A DNA stretch of 64,000 nt from Agrobacterium tumefaciens (GTDB taxonomy: Bacteria; Pseudomonadota; Alphaproteobacteria; Rhizobiales; Rhizobiaceae): positions 2,031,001-2,095,000 of the forward strand of contig CP048470.1 in NCBI GenBank assembly GCA_025559845.1, in the 5' to 3' direction. Every line of letters starts with the position of its first letter. The first letter of the stretch is position 1. The notes under the pieces were generated by a model. It worked only from the letters and a program-made list of their open reading frames with translations. It ran no database searches and had not been told where the DNA came from. Shown here piece after piece: positions 20,443 to 30,509 of the stretch. Both the position numbers and the translations under genes were made by a program.

Positions 20443-21216
20443 TCAGGCGCCTTGTTCGCCCGCGACCACCTCGGAAATCCGCCTTGCCGTGTCTCTTATC
20501 AGCGCTTCGCAATCTTCTCTGGAGGGAGCAGGGCCGCCGAGCGTGGTGATATAAGGGCACGTCACGACCGCAAGAGCGGTCCCGTCGAGTGTCAGGACGG
20601 GAGCAGAAATATTCCGCACACCCGCGGTCTGCAAGCTATCCATCGATTCATAACCGCTATCCCGTACCCTGAGGAGCCGTTCCTTAAGGTTTTCAGGCAT
20701 GGCCTCGCTTCCGCCTCGCAATTGCTCGGCGATCATGATGTCCCGCTGGCCTTGCGTCTGGAATGCAAGCAGAACGAGCCCTGATCCCGTATGAAAGAGG
20801 CTCATTTGTGCGCCGACGCGTATCGACATGGCCCAATAGGTAGACGATTCCTGTTGAGCGATCACCACCACGCTGCCGCGGTCATAGACGGCGAGGTGGC
20901 AGGCCTGGCCCGCTTTCTGGGAAAAGTCGCGCATCAGGGGAGTGGCGAATGAAACCAGTCGCCGGACGGGTGCGTGGAAATGTGCCAGACCGAACAGTTT
21001 CAGCGTCAGAGAAAAGCGGTCACCCTCCTGACGCTGAACGTATCCGCGTCGCACCAGGCGGTCCAGCATACGGTAGAATTCGTTAGGGCTTTTGCCGATC
21101 GCCTTGGCGATTTCGATCTGCGTCAATCCACCATCGGTACGCGCCAGCAGCTCGAGAATGTCGAGCCCCTTGTCGAGCGCGGGTGCGCGATACCTTTCGC
21201 TGTCCTCTTCGGTCAT
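20443..21216 (-). CDS. IclR-family transcriptional regulator
   Basis: A 257-residue IclR protein: N-terminal winged helix (about 15-70, LTQIEIAKAIGKSPNEFYRMLDRLV) and C-terminal effector domain (SGLVLLAFQ, GYESMDSLQTAGVRNISAPV). I chose the ATG at 21216, preceded by GAGG at suitable spacing; in-frame ATGs at 21264 and 21249 are weaker. It is divergent from the SDR dehydrogenase gene, whose promoter region carries direct repeats, so that gene is its likely target. Confidence 0.83.
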   Translation of the reverse strand: MTEEDSERYRAPALDKGLDILELLARTDGGLTQIEIAKAIGKSPNEFYRMLDRLVRRGYVQRQEGDRFSLTLKLFGLAHFHAPVRRLVSFATPLMRDFSQKAGQACHLAVYDRGSVVVIAQQESSTYWAMSIRVGAQMSLFHTGSGLVLLAFQTQGQRDIMIAEQLRGGSEAMPENLKERLLRVRDSGYESMDSLQTAGVRNISAPVLTLDGTALAVVTCPYITTLGGPAPSREDCEALIRDTARRISEVVAGEQGA

Positions 21217-21296
21217 CTGGCCTCGATCGTGTCTCGGTGAATGGTACATGATAACAGCAAACACACCTGACGATCCCGGTGGGTCGCGCTTGTTTG

Positions 21297-21349
21297 CTTG
21301 ACGGCATATGAATACCCCGTTTACATATGAATTGTCGATCCATATTTGA
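21297..21349 (+). promoter_or_regulatory. Promoter and direct-repeat operators, IclR/SDR intergenic region
   Basis: CTTGAC at 21297-21302 and TTTACA at 21320-21325 with 17-base spacing form a good rhizobial promoter for the SDR gene. CATATGAAT occurs at 21305-21313 and again at 21324-21332, with a related CATATTTGA at 21341-21349, that is, repeats spaced 17-19 bases over the spacer, -10 and start point. This suits an IclR-type regulator binding direct repeats. Confidence 0.5.
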
Positions 21350-21374
21350 GATCAAGCGGATTTGCGGCCAGTGA

Positions 21375-22136
<762 letters not shown>

Positions 22137-22164
22137 CTAAAAGTTATACGGGAGAGAGGAGAAG

Positions 22165-22192
22165 CGACCGGCCTATGCCGGTCGCTTTTTTA
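22165..22192 (+). terminator. Strong rho-independent terminator after the SDR gene
   Basis: Nine-base perfect stem GCGACCGGC (22165-22173)/GCCGGTCGC (22178-22186), loop CTAT, followed directly by six T. It may also act on the minus-strand DUF1328 transcript. Confidence 0.9.
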
Positions 22193-22206
22193 ATTGCAGT
22201 GTCCGG

Positions 22207-22380
22207 TTAAACCACGGCGCTGCCAGCCATCAGGGCGAGCACCAGGAACACCAGGAAGATCACCACAGCGATAAAGAACAGGATGCGTGCAACGCCCGCA
22301 GCCGCAGCGGAGATGCCGGTAAAACCGAAAACGCCCGCGACGAGAGAAATAATAAAGAAAATAAGGGCCCATTTCAGCAT
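22207..22380 (-). CDS. DUF1328 small membrane protein
   Basis: A 57-residue protein (begins [16 protein letters not shown], ends LMAGSAVV), almost entirely two hydrophobic helices with a [13 protein letters not shown] turn, which is the DUF1328/YtjA family signature. It has an AAGGTGAG ribosome binding site upstream. Family members are widespread in proteobacteria and often stress-induced, but function is unknown. It lies between the SDR terminator and sitD and is probably its own unit. Confidence 0.85.
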   Translation of the reverse strand: MLKWALIFFIISLVAGVFGFTGISAAAAGVARILFFIAVVIFLVFLVLALMAGSAVV

Positions 22381-22489
22381 GGCGTCTCACCTTTCGCTCA
22401 GGTTTGCCGGGCCTGCAACTTTGCCGAAGGCCCGTGGAATTGACGCGCAAAAGGCGAAAATGTTCCGCGACTTACGAAAAAAGGTTCGT

Positions 22490-23344
22490 TTAGTTCATCT
22501 GTCGATTTTCCACATCTGTCTGTCGAGCCTTGATCGTCGTGCGAATGAAGGTCGCAACGAAAAACAGGCTCATGAAAAGGACGATTGTCGGTGCAGGCGC
22601 GCTGTCAATCAGGAAGCTCAGCCATATTCCTGCAAGCGATGCGACAACCGCGACCGAAATGGCCACCAGCAGCATGGAAGCAAACCGTCTGGTGAGCAAA
22701 AAGGCGATTGCTCCCGGTGCAACGAGCATGGCGACCGACAGGATGATACCGACGGCTTTCAATGCACCCACCACAGTCAGGGAAAGTACCATCAGCAGAC
22801 CGTAGTGCAGCAGACGGACGGGGAGGCCAATCGCTCTTGCATGTTGCGCATCGAAGGCGTTGACCAGCAGGTCCTTGCGCAGAACCCCCAGGAACAAGGT
22901 GGCGAGGAGCGCAATCACACCTGTTTCGATCATGTCTGCGACGGATATTCCGAGCATGTCACCAAAAAGAATATGATCGAGATGGACGTCGCTCTGTACC
23001 TTCACGTAGAGCACCAGGCCGAGACCAAACATGCCGGAAAAAACAATCCCGAGCACGGTATCTTCCTTGATACGACTGTTTTCCTTGATGAAGCCGGTGC
23101 CGAGAGCACAGATCATGCCGGCGATGAAAGCGCCGATGGAAAGCGGAATGCCAACAATATAGGCGATAACCACGCCGGGAAGGACGGCGTGCGAGACCGC
23201 GTCTCCCATCAATGACCAGCCCTTCAGAACGAGAAGGCAGGACAGCATCGCCATGGGTATTGCGATCATCAGGGTGATGATGAACGCGTATTGCATGAAG
23301 GGTAGCTGGAACGGAAGAATCGCCAGCTCGAGGTATTCGCTCAT
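22490..23344 (-). CDS. sitD: Manganese/iron ABC transporter permease
   Basis: A 284-residue ABC-3 family permease with about eight to nine hydrophobic helices. LKGWSLMGDAVSHAVLPGV near residue 40 and the APGAIAFLLTRRF loop near 205 are family hallmarks. Its start overlaps the stop of sitC by four bases, so the two permeases are translationally coupled. It is the last gene of the sit operon and forms the inner-membrane channel with SitC. Confidence 0.9.
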   Translation of the reverse strand: MSEYLELAILPFQLPFMQYAFIITLMIAIPMAMLSCLLVLKGWSLMGDAVSHAVLPGVVIAYIVGIPLSIGAFIAGMICALGTGFIKENSRIKEDTVLGIVFSGMFGLGLVLYVKVQSDVHLDHILFGDMLGISVADMIETGVIALLATLFLGVLRKDLLVNAFDAQHARAIGLPVRLLHYGLLMVLSLTVVGALKAVGIILSVAMLVAPGAIAFLLTRRFASMLLVAISVAVVASLAGIWLSFLIDSAPAPTIVLFMSLFFVATFIRTTIKARQTDVENRQMN

Positions 23345-24201
23345 TGCACGTCCTCCAGCGCTTCCCTGGCTCTTGCCCTTGCTGCGAGGAGCCCATGCTT
23401 GGGAGCGAAGACAAAGGCGGTGAGGAATATCGCGGTTTGAAGCACGACGATGACGCCGCCGGTTGCGCCATTCAGGAAGTAGCTGAGATAGGCACCGGTG
23501 AAACTTGTTGCCGCCCCGATGATGAAGCTCATCAGGATCAACCGTTCGAAGCGATCGGTCAGGAGGTAGGCGGTGGCGCCAGGGGTGACGACCATTGCCA
23601 CCACCAGAAACGCACCGACAGTCTGTAATGCGGCAACGGTAGAGGCCGCAAGAAGCGTGAAGAATATGACCTTGAGGATTTCTGGTCGCAGCCCAATGGT
23701 GCGGGCATGATTTTCATCGAAGAACACAACCATGAAATCCCGCCATTTGAGTGCGAGAACCAACAGACTGATGCCGCCGATCAATGCGAGCTGAAGTGTA
23801 TCCTCGGCCGTGATTGCCAGAATGTTGCCGAGAACAATGGTCTGAATGTTGATGGAAGTTGGCGAGAGCGAGACCATGAACAGGCCAAGGCCGAAAAACG
23901 ATGTAAAAATCAACCCGATGATCGCGTCTTCTTTCAGACGCGTCTTCTGGTTTAAAAACAGCATGGCGCCAGCCGCCAGTCCACCTGACAAAAATGCGCC
24001 AAGAGAAAAGGGAAGGCCGAGCATATAAGCACCTGCTACACCCGGGACGATGGCATGGGAGAGAGCGTCTCCAATCAACGACCAGCCTTTCAGCATCAGA
24101 TAGGCAGACAGAAAACCACATACCCCGCCCACAAGCGCGCTGACCCAGATCGCGTTCAGCATGTAGCCATATGTAAATGGCTCAAGAAGAGTGTCGATCA
24201 T
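23341..24201 (-). CDS. sitC: Manganese/iron ABC transporter permease
   Basis: A 286-residue ABC-3 permease, paralogous to SitD ([35 protein letters not shown]). I chose the ATG at 24201, which follows a GGAGAAGAGTG ribosome binding site; it overlaps the end of sitB by 20 bases. A start at 24225 would extend further into sitB. It acts with SitA, SitB and SitD in high-affinity Mn(II), and possibly Fe(II), import. Confidence 0.9.
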   Translation of the reverse strand: MIDTLLEPFTYGYMLNAIWVSALVGGVCGFLSAYLMLKGWSLIGDALSHAIVPGVAGAYMLGLPFSLGAFLSGGLAAGAMLFLNQKTRLKEDAIIGLIFTSFFGLGLFMVSLSPTSINIQTIVLGNILAITAEDTLQLALIGGISLLVLALKWRDFMVVFFDENHARTIGLRPEILKVIFFTLLAASTVAALQTVGAFLVVAMVVTPGATAYLLTDRFERLILMSFIIGAATSFTGAYLSYFLNGATGGVIVVLQTAIFLTAFVFAPKHGLLAARARAREALEDVQ

Positions 24202-25123
24202 CACTCTTCTCCATTGTACTGTCATCTGGCGTTCTTTCTACTGGGTTGCGATCTGACGTCTTCTCGCCGTTGCTCCCATTTTTGCCATAGATCACGAAAG
24301 GCCGTTCATCATCGGTAATGACTTTCAGACGACGCGGATCGGCATCGTCGTGCAGGTCTTTGCCCCCGAGTATGAAATGCCGCAGGCTTCCGCCAAAGGC
24401 CTTCTGAAGGTTCTCCTCGGTAAAGGTATCTGCCGTCTTGCCAGATGCCAGCACCGTACCCTTCACAAATACGGCGCGATCACAGAACTCAGGTACACTG
24501 CCCAGATTATGGGTGGAAACCAGCATGATCCGCCCTTCATCGCGCAATGCCTTCAAGAGGGCGATGATCTGTTCTTCTGTTGTAACGTCGACGCCGGTAA
24601 AGGGCTCATCGAGAAGAATGACCTGGCCTTCTTGCGCGAGCGCTCGGGCCAGAAAGACCCGTTTTTTCTGACCGCCGGAAAGCTCACCGATCTGACGCTT
24701 GCGGTAGTCCAGCATGTTGACGCGTTTCAGCGCCTCTTCAACCATCTGGTGGTCGCGCCGGGACGGGATACGCAGGAAGTTCATGTGGCCATAGCGGCCC
24801 ATCATTACCACATCTTCCACCAGCACCGGAAAGCTCCAGTCGACTTCCTCTGCCTGCGGTACATAGGCAACGAGATTTTTTCGGAGCGCATCGCGAACTG
24901 GCTGGTCAAAAATCGATACCTCGCCGGCTGCCAGGGGTACGAAACCCATGATCGCCTTGAAGATCGTCGACTTGCCCGCACCATTGACGCCGACCAGCGC
25001 AGTGATCGTGCCGCGTGGAATGGAAAAGCTGGCATTCCTTAACGCGGTATGGCCGTTACGATAGGTTACCGTCGCATTTTGAACGGAAAGGCCGCCGTCA
25101 TTACGCTTGTTGCCCATCCTCAT
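24182..25123 (-). CDS. sitB: Manganese/iron ABC transporter ATP-binding protein
   Basis: A 313-residue ATPase: Walker [10 protein letters not shown] near residue 45, signature LSGGQKKRV, Walker [13 protein letters not shown], switch His in VSTHNLG. After the core there is a charged C-terminal tail (about 260-313, rich in D, K, N and S). Its ATG overlaps the sitA stop (ATGA). Confidence 0.9.
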   Translation of the reverse strand: MRMGNKRNDGGLSVQNATVTYRNGHTALRNASFSIPRGTITALVGVNGAGKSTIFKAIMGFVPLAAGEVSIFDQPVRDALRKNLVAYVPQAEEVDWSFPVLVEDVVMMGRYGHMNFLRIPSRRDHQMVEEALKRVNMLDYRKRQIGELSGGQKKRVFLARALAQEGQVILLDEPFTGVDVTTEEQIIALLKALRDEGRIMLVSTHNLGSVPEFCDRAVFVKGTVLASGKTADTFTEENLQKAFGGSLRHFILGGKDLHDDADPRRLKVITDDERPFVIYGKNGSNGEKTSDRNPVERTPDDSTMEKSDDRHSS

Positions 25124-26019
25124 GACGACAGGCCTTTGGCAATAGTGTCGCTCGTTACCCGCAGAAGATCGAGATAGGTCGGAACGGGGCCGTCGGTCTC
25201 GCTCAACGAGTCGACGTAAAGCACGCCCCCGTAGGTGGCACCGGTTTCTTTGGCTACCTGTTTGGCTGGATCTGCGGACACCGTGCTCTCGCTGAAGATG
25301 ACGTGAATGGCGTGTTCGCGCATCGCGTCGATAACGCCGCGAACCTGTTGTGGCGTGCCTTGGCTATCGGCATTGACCGGCCAGAGATAAAGTTCCTTCA
25401 GGCCGAAATCACGGGCGAGGTACGAAAAAGCGCCCTCGCTTGTAACCAGCCAGCGCTTGTCTTCAGGCAGAGAAGAAAGCTCTTCACGGATTGGCTCGAT
25501 GGTCGCTCTGATTTTGTCGGAGTAGGTTTTTGCGTTGGTTGCGTAAACCTGAGCATTGGCAGGGTCGATCTCGGTCAGGCCCTTTCGGATATTTTCAACG
25601 TAGATCAATGCGTTATCCGGCGACATCCAGGCGTGCGGATTCGGCTTGCCCTCATAAGCGCCGCCACTGATCGACATCGGCTCGATGCCATCCGTAACTG
25701 TGACGCTCGGAACGCCGGAAAGGTTGGCGAGGAACTTTTCGAACCACAATTCCAGATTTAGCCCGTTGCGCAACACGAGGTCGGCTTTGCGGGCTTTCAG
25801 GATATCCCGTGGTGTCGGCTGATAGTTGTGAATCTCAGCACCGGGTTTGGTGATGCTTTCGACATCGGCTGCGTCGCCTGCAACATTGCGTGCCATGTCG
25901 GCAATGATCGTGAAGGTGGTAACCACCGTTGGTTTTTCGGCGGCAAGAGCTGCGCCGGGCAGAGAAAGTGCGAGAGCGAAAACAGCATGCCTGATAATTT
26001 GAAACGTCACGTCATTCAC
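25120..26019 (-). CDS. sitA: Manganese/iron ABC transporter substrate-binding protein
   Basis: A 299-residue cluster A-I (SitA/MntC type) metal-binding protein with a signal peptide ending in [11 protein letters not shown]. Candidate metal ligands are visible: His in [11 protein letters not shown], His in [13 protein letters not shown], Glu in [14 protein letters not shown] and Asp in [10 protein letters not shown]. No lipobox, so it is soluble in the periplasm. It is first in the sitABCD operon, and two Mur-like palindromes flank its promoter. Confidence 0.92.
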   Translation of the reverse strand: MNDVTFQIIRHAVFALALSLPGAALAAEKPTVVTTFTIIADMARNVAGDAADVESITKPGAEIHNYQPTPRDILKARKADLVLRNGLNLELWFEKFLANLSGVPSVTVTDGIEPMSISGGAYEGKPNPHAWMSPDNALIYVENIRKGLTEIDPANAQVYATNAKTYSDKIRATIEPIREELSSLPEDKRWLVTSEGAFSYLARDFGLKELYLWPVNADSQGTPQQVRGVIDAMREHAIHVIFSESTVSADPAKQVAKETGATYGGVLYVDSLSETDGPVPTYLDLLRVTSDTIAKGLSS

Positions 26020-26027
26020 CGATCACT

Positions 26028-26099
26028 TGTTGCGATTAATTCGCAACACCATCTGGCATAAAAACAGCCTTGTCAATGCTATTGCAAATCATTCGCAAT
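26028..26099 (-). promoter_or_regulatory. sitA promoter with two Mur (Fur-family) operator-like palindromes
   Basis: On the minus strand TTGACA (26076-26071) and GATGGT (26053-26048) with 17-base spacing form a promoter. Site 1, TGTTGCGA-N5-TCGCAACA (26028-26048), covers the start-point region. Site 2, ATTGCAA-N5-TCGCAAT (26081-26099), sits just upstream of the -35. Both share TTGC(A/G)A-N5-TCGCAA and are centred 52 bases apart. In rhizobia sitABCD is repressed by manganese-bound Mur at such sites; that these are Mur sites is an inference. Confidence 0.65.
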
Positions 26100-26279
26100 T
26101 TATGAATGTCCGGAAACGACGCATTTTTGCCCCGACGCCGCCCCGGCAATTAAACTTTTTTCAAGGAGAAGAGGTCAGTATCGGATGGCTGAGGCACGAT
26201 TCGCCGTCGGCATTTTGCGTCCCGCGTGTGTTCCGCCTTCGTCGAGCCACCGCCCGGGACGAGGGCGATTGACGGGGTA

Positions 26280-27218
26280 ATGAATGTCGGGATGTCGCGT
26301 GTGAAGGCTGTATTCAAACGAATGCGGTTTTCGCGCAAACTCGTTTTGATTGGAGGCGGTATCCTGCTCCTTGCGGGCGCGACCGGTTCTGCTGCCGTGT
26401 TGATCGGCAGCGAACGGTTGTTTGGTCCGTCCTATGCTTCCGTCAACGGGTTGACCTGCGACGTTGTTCAGACTGTCAACATTAAGAAAAACGGCTCACT
26501 TTGGGTTCGGAAATTCGTGCGCACGCAAGGTGGCGACGGAACAGAGCGCGTGAAGACGGCGCTGCGCGTCGCAAAGGCTGTCTACGACAAACAGAAACCT
26601 GACCTTGTCCAGGTGTCCGTTCTCGACAGGGATGGGCCACAACTGCGCTCTGAGATGCGTGGTCGTGCAATCGCAGCACAAGTCGTTTTTGTGCCCGACC
26701 AGACGAAGCTTCCCGAAGGTACTGAGAGCCAGCGGTATTCTGCCTATTATTATGATGGTCCCGCAAACGGGAGCGGCCAATTTTATGGTCTGCGTATCGA
26801 TCTGCCGCTTGAAGATGCCGAGGAGATGGCAGCGAGCCTGACAGATGCCGCTGATTGCAATTCGCCGGTCGAGGCGCAGGACGCCGGACATGGTGCGAAA
26901 AAGCCCGCCGGCCACGGCGAAGCGAAAGACAGTGGTGGTCATGGAGAAGCACCAGCAGAGGCGGGCCATGACGAGCCGAAATCTGAAGGTCACGGGGAAA
27001 CTTCTGCACCACAGGCGCACGGTGAAACCGACAGCGATGAGCTTTTGACCTCGACGCCCGTTGCAGAGAGCGAGAGCATGTTCAGTCTCGCTTACATCAA
27101 GACGCTGATTTTCGGAAAAGGCGCCACAACGGCCCAAGCAGCGGAAGAAAAATCCGCTGATCATGATGCTCCGGCCGCGGAACCATCACACGACGCGCCG
27201 GAAAAGGCCGGCCACTAA
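26280..27218 (+). CDS. Hypothetical membrane-anchored protein with His-rich C-terminal tail
   Basis: A 312-residue protein I do not recognise. It has one membrane segment near residues 20-43 (VLIGGGILLLAGATGSAAVLI), so a periplasmic body with an N-terminal anchor is likely. The body (45-200) has two cysteines (in GLTCDV and AADCNS). Residues 200-260 are low-complexity with repeated G-H-G-E/A-H-x motifs, and a second His/Asp-rich tail closes the protein (HDAPAAEPSHDAPEKAGH). Such a tail could bind Mn, Zn, Ni or Fe. It is divergent from sitABCD across a 260-base gap that also holds the Mur-like sites. The start at 26280 (after GGGG) is uncertain; 26292 is the alternative. Confidence 0.7.
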   Translation: MNVGMSRVKAVFKRMRFSRKLVLIGGGILLLAGATGSAAVLIGSERLFGPSYASVNGLTCDVVQTVNIKKNGSLWVRKFVRTQGGDGTERVKTALRVAKAVYDKQKPDLVQVSVLDRDGPQLRSEMRGRAIAAQVVFVPDQTKLPEGTESQRYSAYYYDGPANGSGQFYGLRIDLPLEDAEEMAASLTDAADCNSPVEAQDAGHGAKKPAGHGEAKDSGGHGEAPAEAGHDEPKSEGHGETSAPQAHGETDSDELLTSTPVAESESMFSLAYIKTLIFGKGATTAQAAEEKSADHDAPAAEPSHDAPEKAGH

Positions 27219-27282
27219 CGGCAGCCATTGTCTCGACGCCGTCAACATCCCAAAGCATATCGCGCGTCGCCCGGAGCCAATG

Positions 27283-27313
27283 AAAAAGCCTCTCCGGAGA
27301 GAGGCTTAGTTTT
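27283..27313 (-). terminator. Bidirectional terminator between His-rich gene and lysS
   Basis: AAGCCTCTC (27286-27294)/GAGAGGCTT (27299-27307), loop CGGA. Five T follow on the minus strand (lysS side) and AGTTTTC on the plus strand. Confidence 0.8.
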
Positions 27314-27347
27314 CTGTCAAATTATCGACCGCTGAACAGCGAGGTTC

Positions 27348-28847
27348 TCAGTCCGCCTTGTTGCGGCGAGCCGGGAACAGGATCACATCGCGGATCGACG
27401 GAGCGTTGGTCAGCAGCATGATAAGACGGTCGACACCGATGCCGAGACCGCCGGCAGGCGGCATACCCTGGTCGATTGCGTCAAGAAACTCGTCATCGAG
27501 CTGCTTGTCTTTCTCGCCACGTGCATGAGCTTGCTCGAGTTGCTCGACCATACGTCGACGTTGTTCTTCCGGATCGTTAAGTTCCGAGAACGCGTTGCCG
27601 ACTTCCCAGGCATTGCAATAGCTTTCGAAGCGCTCAACGAGGCGTGGTTCGCCCGGCACTTCCTTGGCAAAGGGCGAAATGTCCTTCGGGAAATGAGTGA
27701 CATGGCTCGGCTGGATCAGCGTGCCCTCAACCTTTTCTTCGAAGATGAAGGCAAGGCATTCGCCCCAGGTCCAATCCTTCTCGACGGCGAAACCGGCAGC
27801 CTTGGCGGCGGCACGGGCTTCCTCATCCGTCTTGATGGCGAGGAAATCGATGCCGGTCGCTTCCTTGACGGCATCCGGCATCGGAACGCGCTTGAACGGT
27901 CCCTTGAAGGAGATGGTCTGGCCCTGGAATTCCACTTCCGTCGTACCGTGGATTGCAACGGCCAGGGTTTCGAATAGACGCTCCACAAGGCCCATGATGT
28001 CCTCGTAGTCCGCGTAGGCCCAGTAGCACTCCATCATCGTGAATTCAGGATTGTGACGGGTCGAAACGCCTTCGTTGCGGAAGTTGCGGTTGATTTCGAA
28101 CACCTTGTCCGAAAGACCGGAAACCAGTGTGCGCTTCAGGAACAGTTCCGGCGCAATGCGCAGGTACATGTCCATCTTCAGCGTGTTGTGGAAGGTTTTG
28201 AACGGATCGGCCGTCGCGCCGCCGTAGACGGTCTGCAGCATCGGTGTTTCGACCTCGAGGAAGCCTTCGGCTTCCATGAAACGTCGGATGCCGGACACGA
28301 TCTTCGAACGCTGCTGGAAGCGAAGCTTGGATTCCTCGTTGGAGAGAATGTCGAGGTGACGCTTGCGGTAGCGCAGCTCAATATCGGAGACGCCATGCCA
28401 CTTCTCCGGCATGGGCAGCAGCGACTTGGTGAGCATGGTGATTTCTTCGGCGTTGATTGTCAGTTCACCGCGCTTGGTGCGGCGCACCTTGCCGGTCACG
28501 CCGATGATGTCACCAATGTCGATCATTGGCAGCAGCGCACGTGCAGATTCCGGGGTCGTATCTTTGTGCGAGAAAATCTGCACCTTGCCGGAGGCATCAT
28601 GGATATCCATGAACATCCCGGAGTTACGCGAGGAATAAACGCGACCAGCCACGGTGACGGTATCACCGGTTTCGACGTCCGCTTCAATATCTGCGTATTT
28701 CTCCGCCAGTTCCGCATTGGTCAGCGTCCGATGGAAGTGCGCAGGGTAGACGTCGCCGATCTGCTCACGCAGCAGTGCAAGTTTCTGCCGACGGACCTCG
28801 GTGGCGTCGGAGGAAAGGGCTGTCGTTTCTGTCGTCTTGTCGTTCAT
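27348..28847 (-). CDS. lysS: Lysyl-tRNA synthetase (class II)
   Basis: A 499-residue class IIb synthetase: N-terminal OB-fold anticodon-binding domain (about 60-165, TVTVAGRVYSSR) and class II catalytic core with motif 1 EVETPMLQ, motif 2 FRNEGVSTRHNPEFT and motif 3 GLGIGVDRL. The ATG at 28847 (MNDKTTETT) is preferred over a 31-residue upstream extension that overlaps gltX. It follows gltX by 19 bases on the same strand, so the two synthetases probably form one operon. Confidence 0.92.
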   Translation of the reverse strand: MNDKTTETTALSSDATEVRRQKLALLREQIGDVYPAHFHRTLTNAELAEKYADIEADVETGDTVTVAGRVYSSRNSGMFMDIHDASGKVQIFSHKDTTPESARALLPMIDIGDIIGVTGKVRRTKRGELTINAEEITMLTKSLLPMPEKWHGVSDIELRYRKRHLDILSNEESKLRFQQRSKIVSGIRRFMEAEGFLEVETPMLQTVYGGATADPFKTFHNTLKMDMYLRIAPELFLKRTLVSGLSDKVFEINRNFRNEGVSTRHNPEFTMMECYWAYADYEDIMGLVERLFETLAVAIHGTTEVEFQGQTISFKGPFKRVPMPDAVKEATGIDFLAIKTDEEARAAAKAAGFAVEKDWTWGECLAFIFEEKVEGTLIQPSHVTHFPKDISPFAKEVPGEPRLVERFESYCNAWEVGNAFSELNDPEEQRRRMVEQLEQAHARGEKDKQLDDEFLDAIDQGMPPAGGLGIGVDRLIMLLTNAPSIRDVILFPARRNKAD

Positions 28848-28866
28848 TATCTTGTCTTTCCGAAAC

Positions 28867-30321
28867 TCAGGCTGCACCGACCATGGAGGCCACGACGGCA
28901 ATCGCGATCTTGAGGCGCTGGCGGACGACAGAGCGGCCAAGCAGCGCCATGGAATCGAACAATGGCAATGATCGCGACGAACCGGACATGGCCACGAACA
29001 GTGGCGGCGTCACGACGCGCAGCTTCTTGCCCGTACGTTCGGCTATATCGCGCAGTTCGGCCTCGATCGCTTCAACATTCCAGTCAGGCATCTTTTCGAG
29101 ATCAGCGGCGACAGTCGTCAGGATCTCGTGGATTTCTTCGGGCTTGCTCTTGAGGCCTGCGAAGGACTGAGGCGTGAGACCGACATCACTGGAAAGCAGG
29201 AAACCTGCCAGGTTCGGCAACTCGCCCAGCCTTGAAATGCGGCTTTGGGAAAGCTTCAGACCTTCGGTCAAACGCTGATTTTCCATCGCCCATTCCAGAG
29301 AACGGGAAATGAATTCCTCCGGCGTGAGCTTTTCGCGCAGCCAGCGGCCATTCAGCCAGTCGAGCTTCTGGATGTCGAAAATTGCACCCGCTTTGGAGAG
29401 CGCGTCCGGATCAAACTTCTGCGCCAGTTCGTCCATGGTCAGAAGTTCTTCGCCCTCGGCGATCTGGATGAAGAACAGACCAAGGAAGTTCATCAATGCT
29501 TCCGGCAGGTAACCGAGAGCCGAATAGTATGAAATCGATGTCGGATTCTTGCGCTTGGAAAGCTTGGACTTGTCCGCATTGCGCATCAGGGAAAGATGCA
29601 TGAACACCGGCTCCTGCCAACCGAAATAACGGTAAAGCAGGATGTGCTTCGGGACGGAAGCCAGCCATTCTTCGCCACGGGCAACGTGGGTGATCTTCAT
29701 CAGATGGTCGTCGATGACGTTGGCCATGTGATAGGTTGGCATGCCGTCGGCTTTGATCAGCACTTGCATGTCGACGGCATCCCAAGGGATCGATACGTCG
29801 CCGTATACGCCATCTGTGAAGTCGCAGGAGCCTTCGGTCGGGATCTTCATGCGCACGACGGAGCTTTCGCCCGCATCAAGGCGCTTCGTCACTTCTTCGG
29901 CACTATAGCTGAGGCAGAGACCGTCATATTTTGGCGGCTTGCCGGCGGCACGCTGTCCTTCGCGCATCTGTTCGAGGCGCTCCGGTGTGCAGAAGCAACG
30001 GAAGGCATGACCCTTGTCCAGCAAATCCTGTGCGTAGGGCCAGTACATGTCCTTGCGCTCAGACTGGCGGTAAGGACCGTATGGACCGCCGACATCGGGA
30101 CCTTCAGACCATTTCAGCCCGGTCCATTTCAGTGCTTCTAGCACCTTCTCCTCATACTCGCGCGTAGAGCGCGTCGCATCGGTGTCTTCGATGCGCAGAA
30201 TGAACTCGCCGCCGTGTTTCTGGGCGAAGAGATAGTTGAAGAGGGCGATGTAGGCGGTGCCGACATGCGGCTCGCCTGTGGGAGAAGGGGCAATGCGGAC
30301 GCGAACGCCGGAAGTGGTCAT
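28867..30321 (-). CDS. gltX: Glutamyl-tRNA synthetase
   Basis: A 484-residue class I synthetase: the HIGH-equivalent APSPTGEPHVGTA near residue 10 and the KMSKS-equivalent KLSKRKNP near 250 are intact, and the C-terminal anticodon-binding domain follows. A GTG at 30330 in the same frame is an alternative start. Alphaproteobacteria usually carry two GluRS; one may mischarge tRNA-Gln for the GatCAB route. Which type this is cannot be decided here. Clustered with lysS. Confidence 0.9.
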   Translation of the reverse strand: MTTSGVRVRIAPSPTGEPHVGTAYIALFNYLFAQKHGGEFILRIEDTDATRSTREYEEKVLEALKWTGLKWSEGPDVGGPYGPYRQSERKDMYWPYAQDLLDKGHAFRCFCTPERLEQMREGQRAAGKPPKYDGLCLSYSAEEVTKRLDAGESSVVRMKIPTEGSCDFTDGVYGDVSIPWDAVDMQVLIKADGMPTYHMANVIDDHLMKITHVARGEEWLASVPKHILLYRYFGWQEPVFMHLSLMRNADKSKLSKRKNPTSISYYSALGYLPEALMNFLGLFFIQIAEGEELLTMDELAQKFDPDALSKAGAIFDIQKLDWLNGRWLREKLTPEEFISRSLEWAMENQRLTEGLKLSQSRISRLGELPNLAGFLLSSDVGLTPQSFAGLKSKPEEIHEILTTVAADLEKMPDWNVEAIEAELRDIAERTGKKLRVVTPPLFVAMSGSSRSLPLFDSMALLGRSVVRQRLKIAIAVVASMVGAA

Positions 30322-30509
30322 GAAATTCACTCGTCGTGACGTGACTGTGATAAGGGCGGTTTTGCCCAGTTATCAGCAAGATTTACGTTGAATGCGGCAG
30401 GAACGGCTGCAAACGGGCGCAATGAAGCGCATTTTGCAGTTTCCCATTCGGCTTGGGCTTAGGCCATATTATGCTGCAGGCGTCAAGGAAATAAGGATAT
30501 TTCCCGCGG

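Noticed and set aside
22190..22450. 86-codon minus-strand open frame over the DUF1328 gene
   Set aside because: It lies in another frame over the DUF1328 gene, whose hydrophobic 57-residue product and ribosome binding site are convincing.
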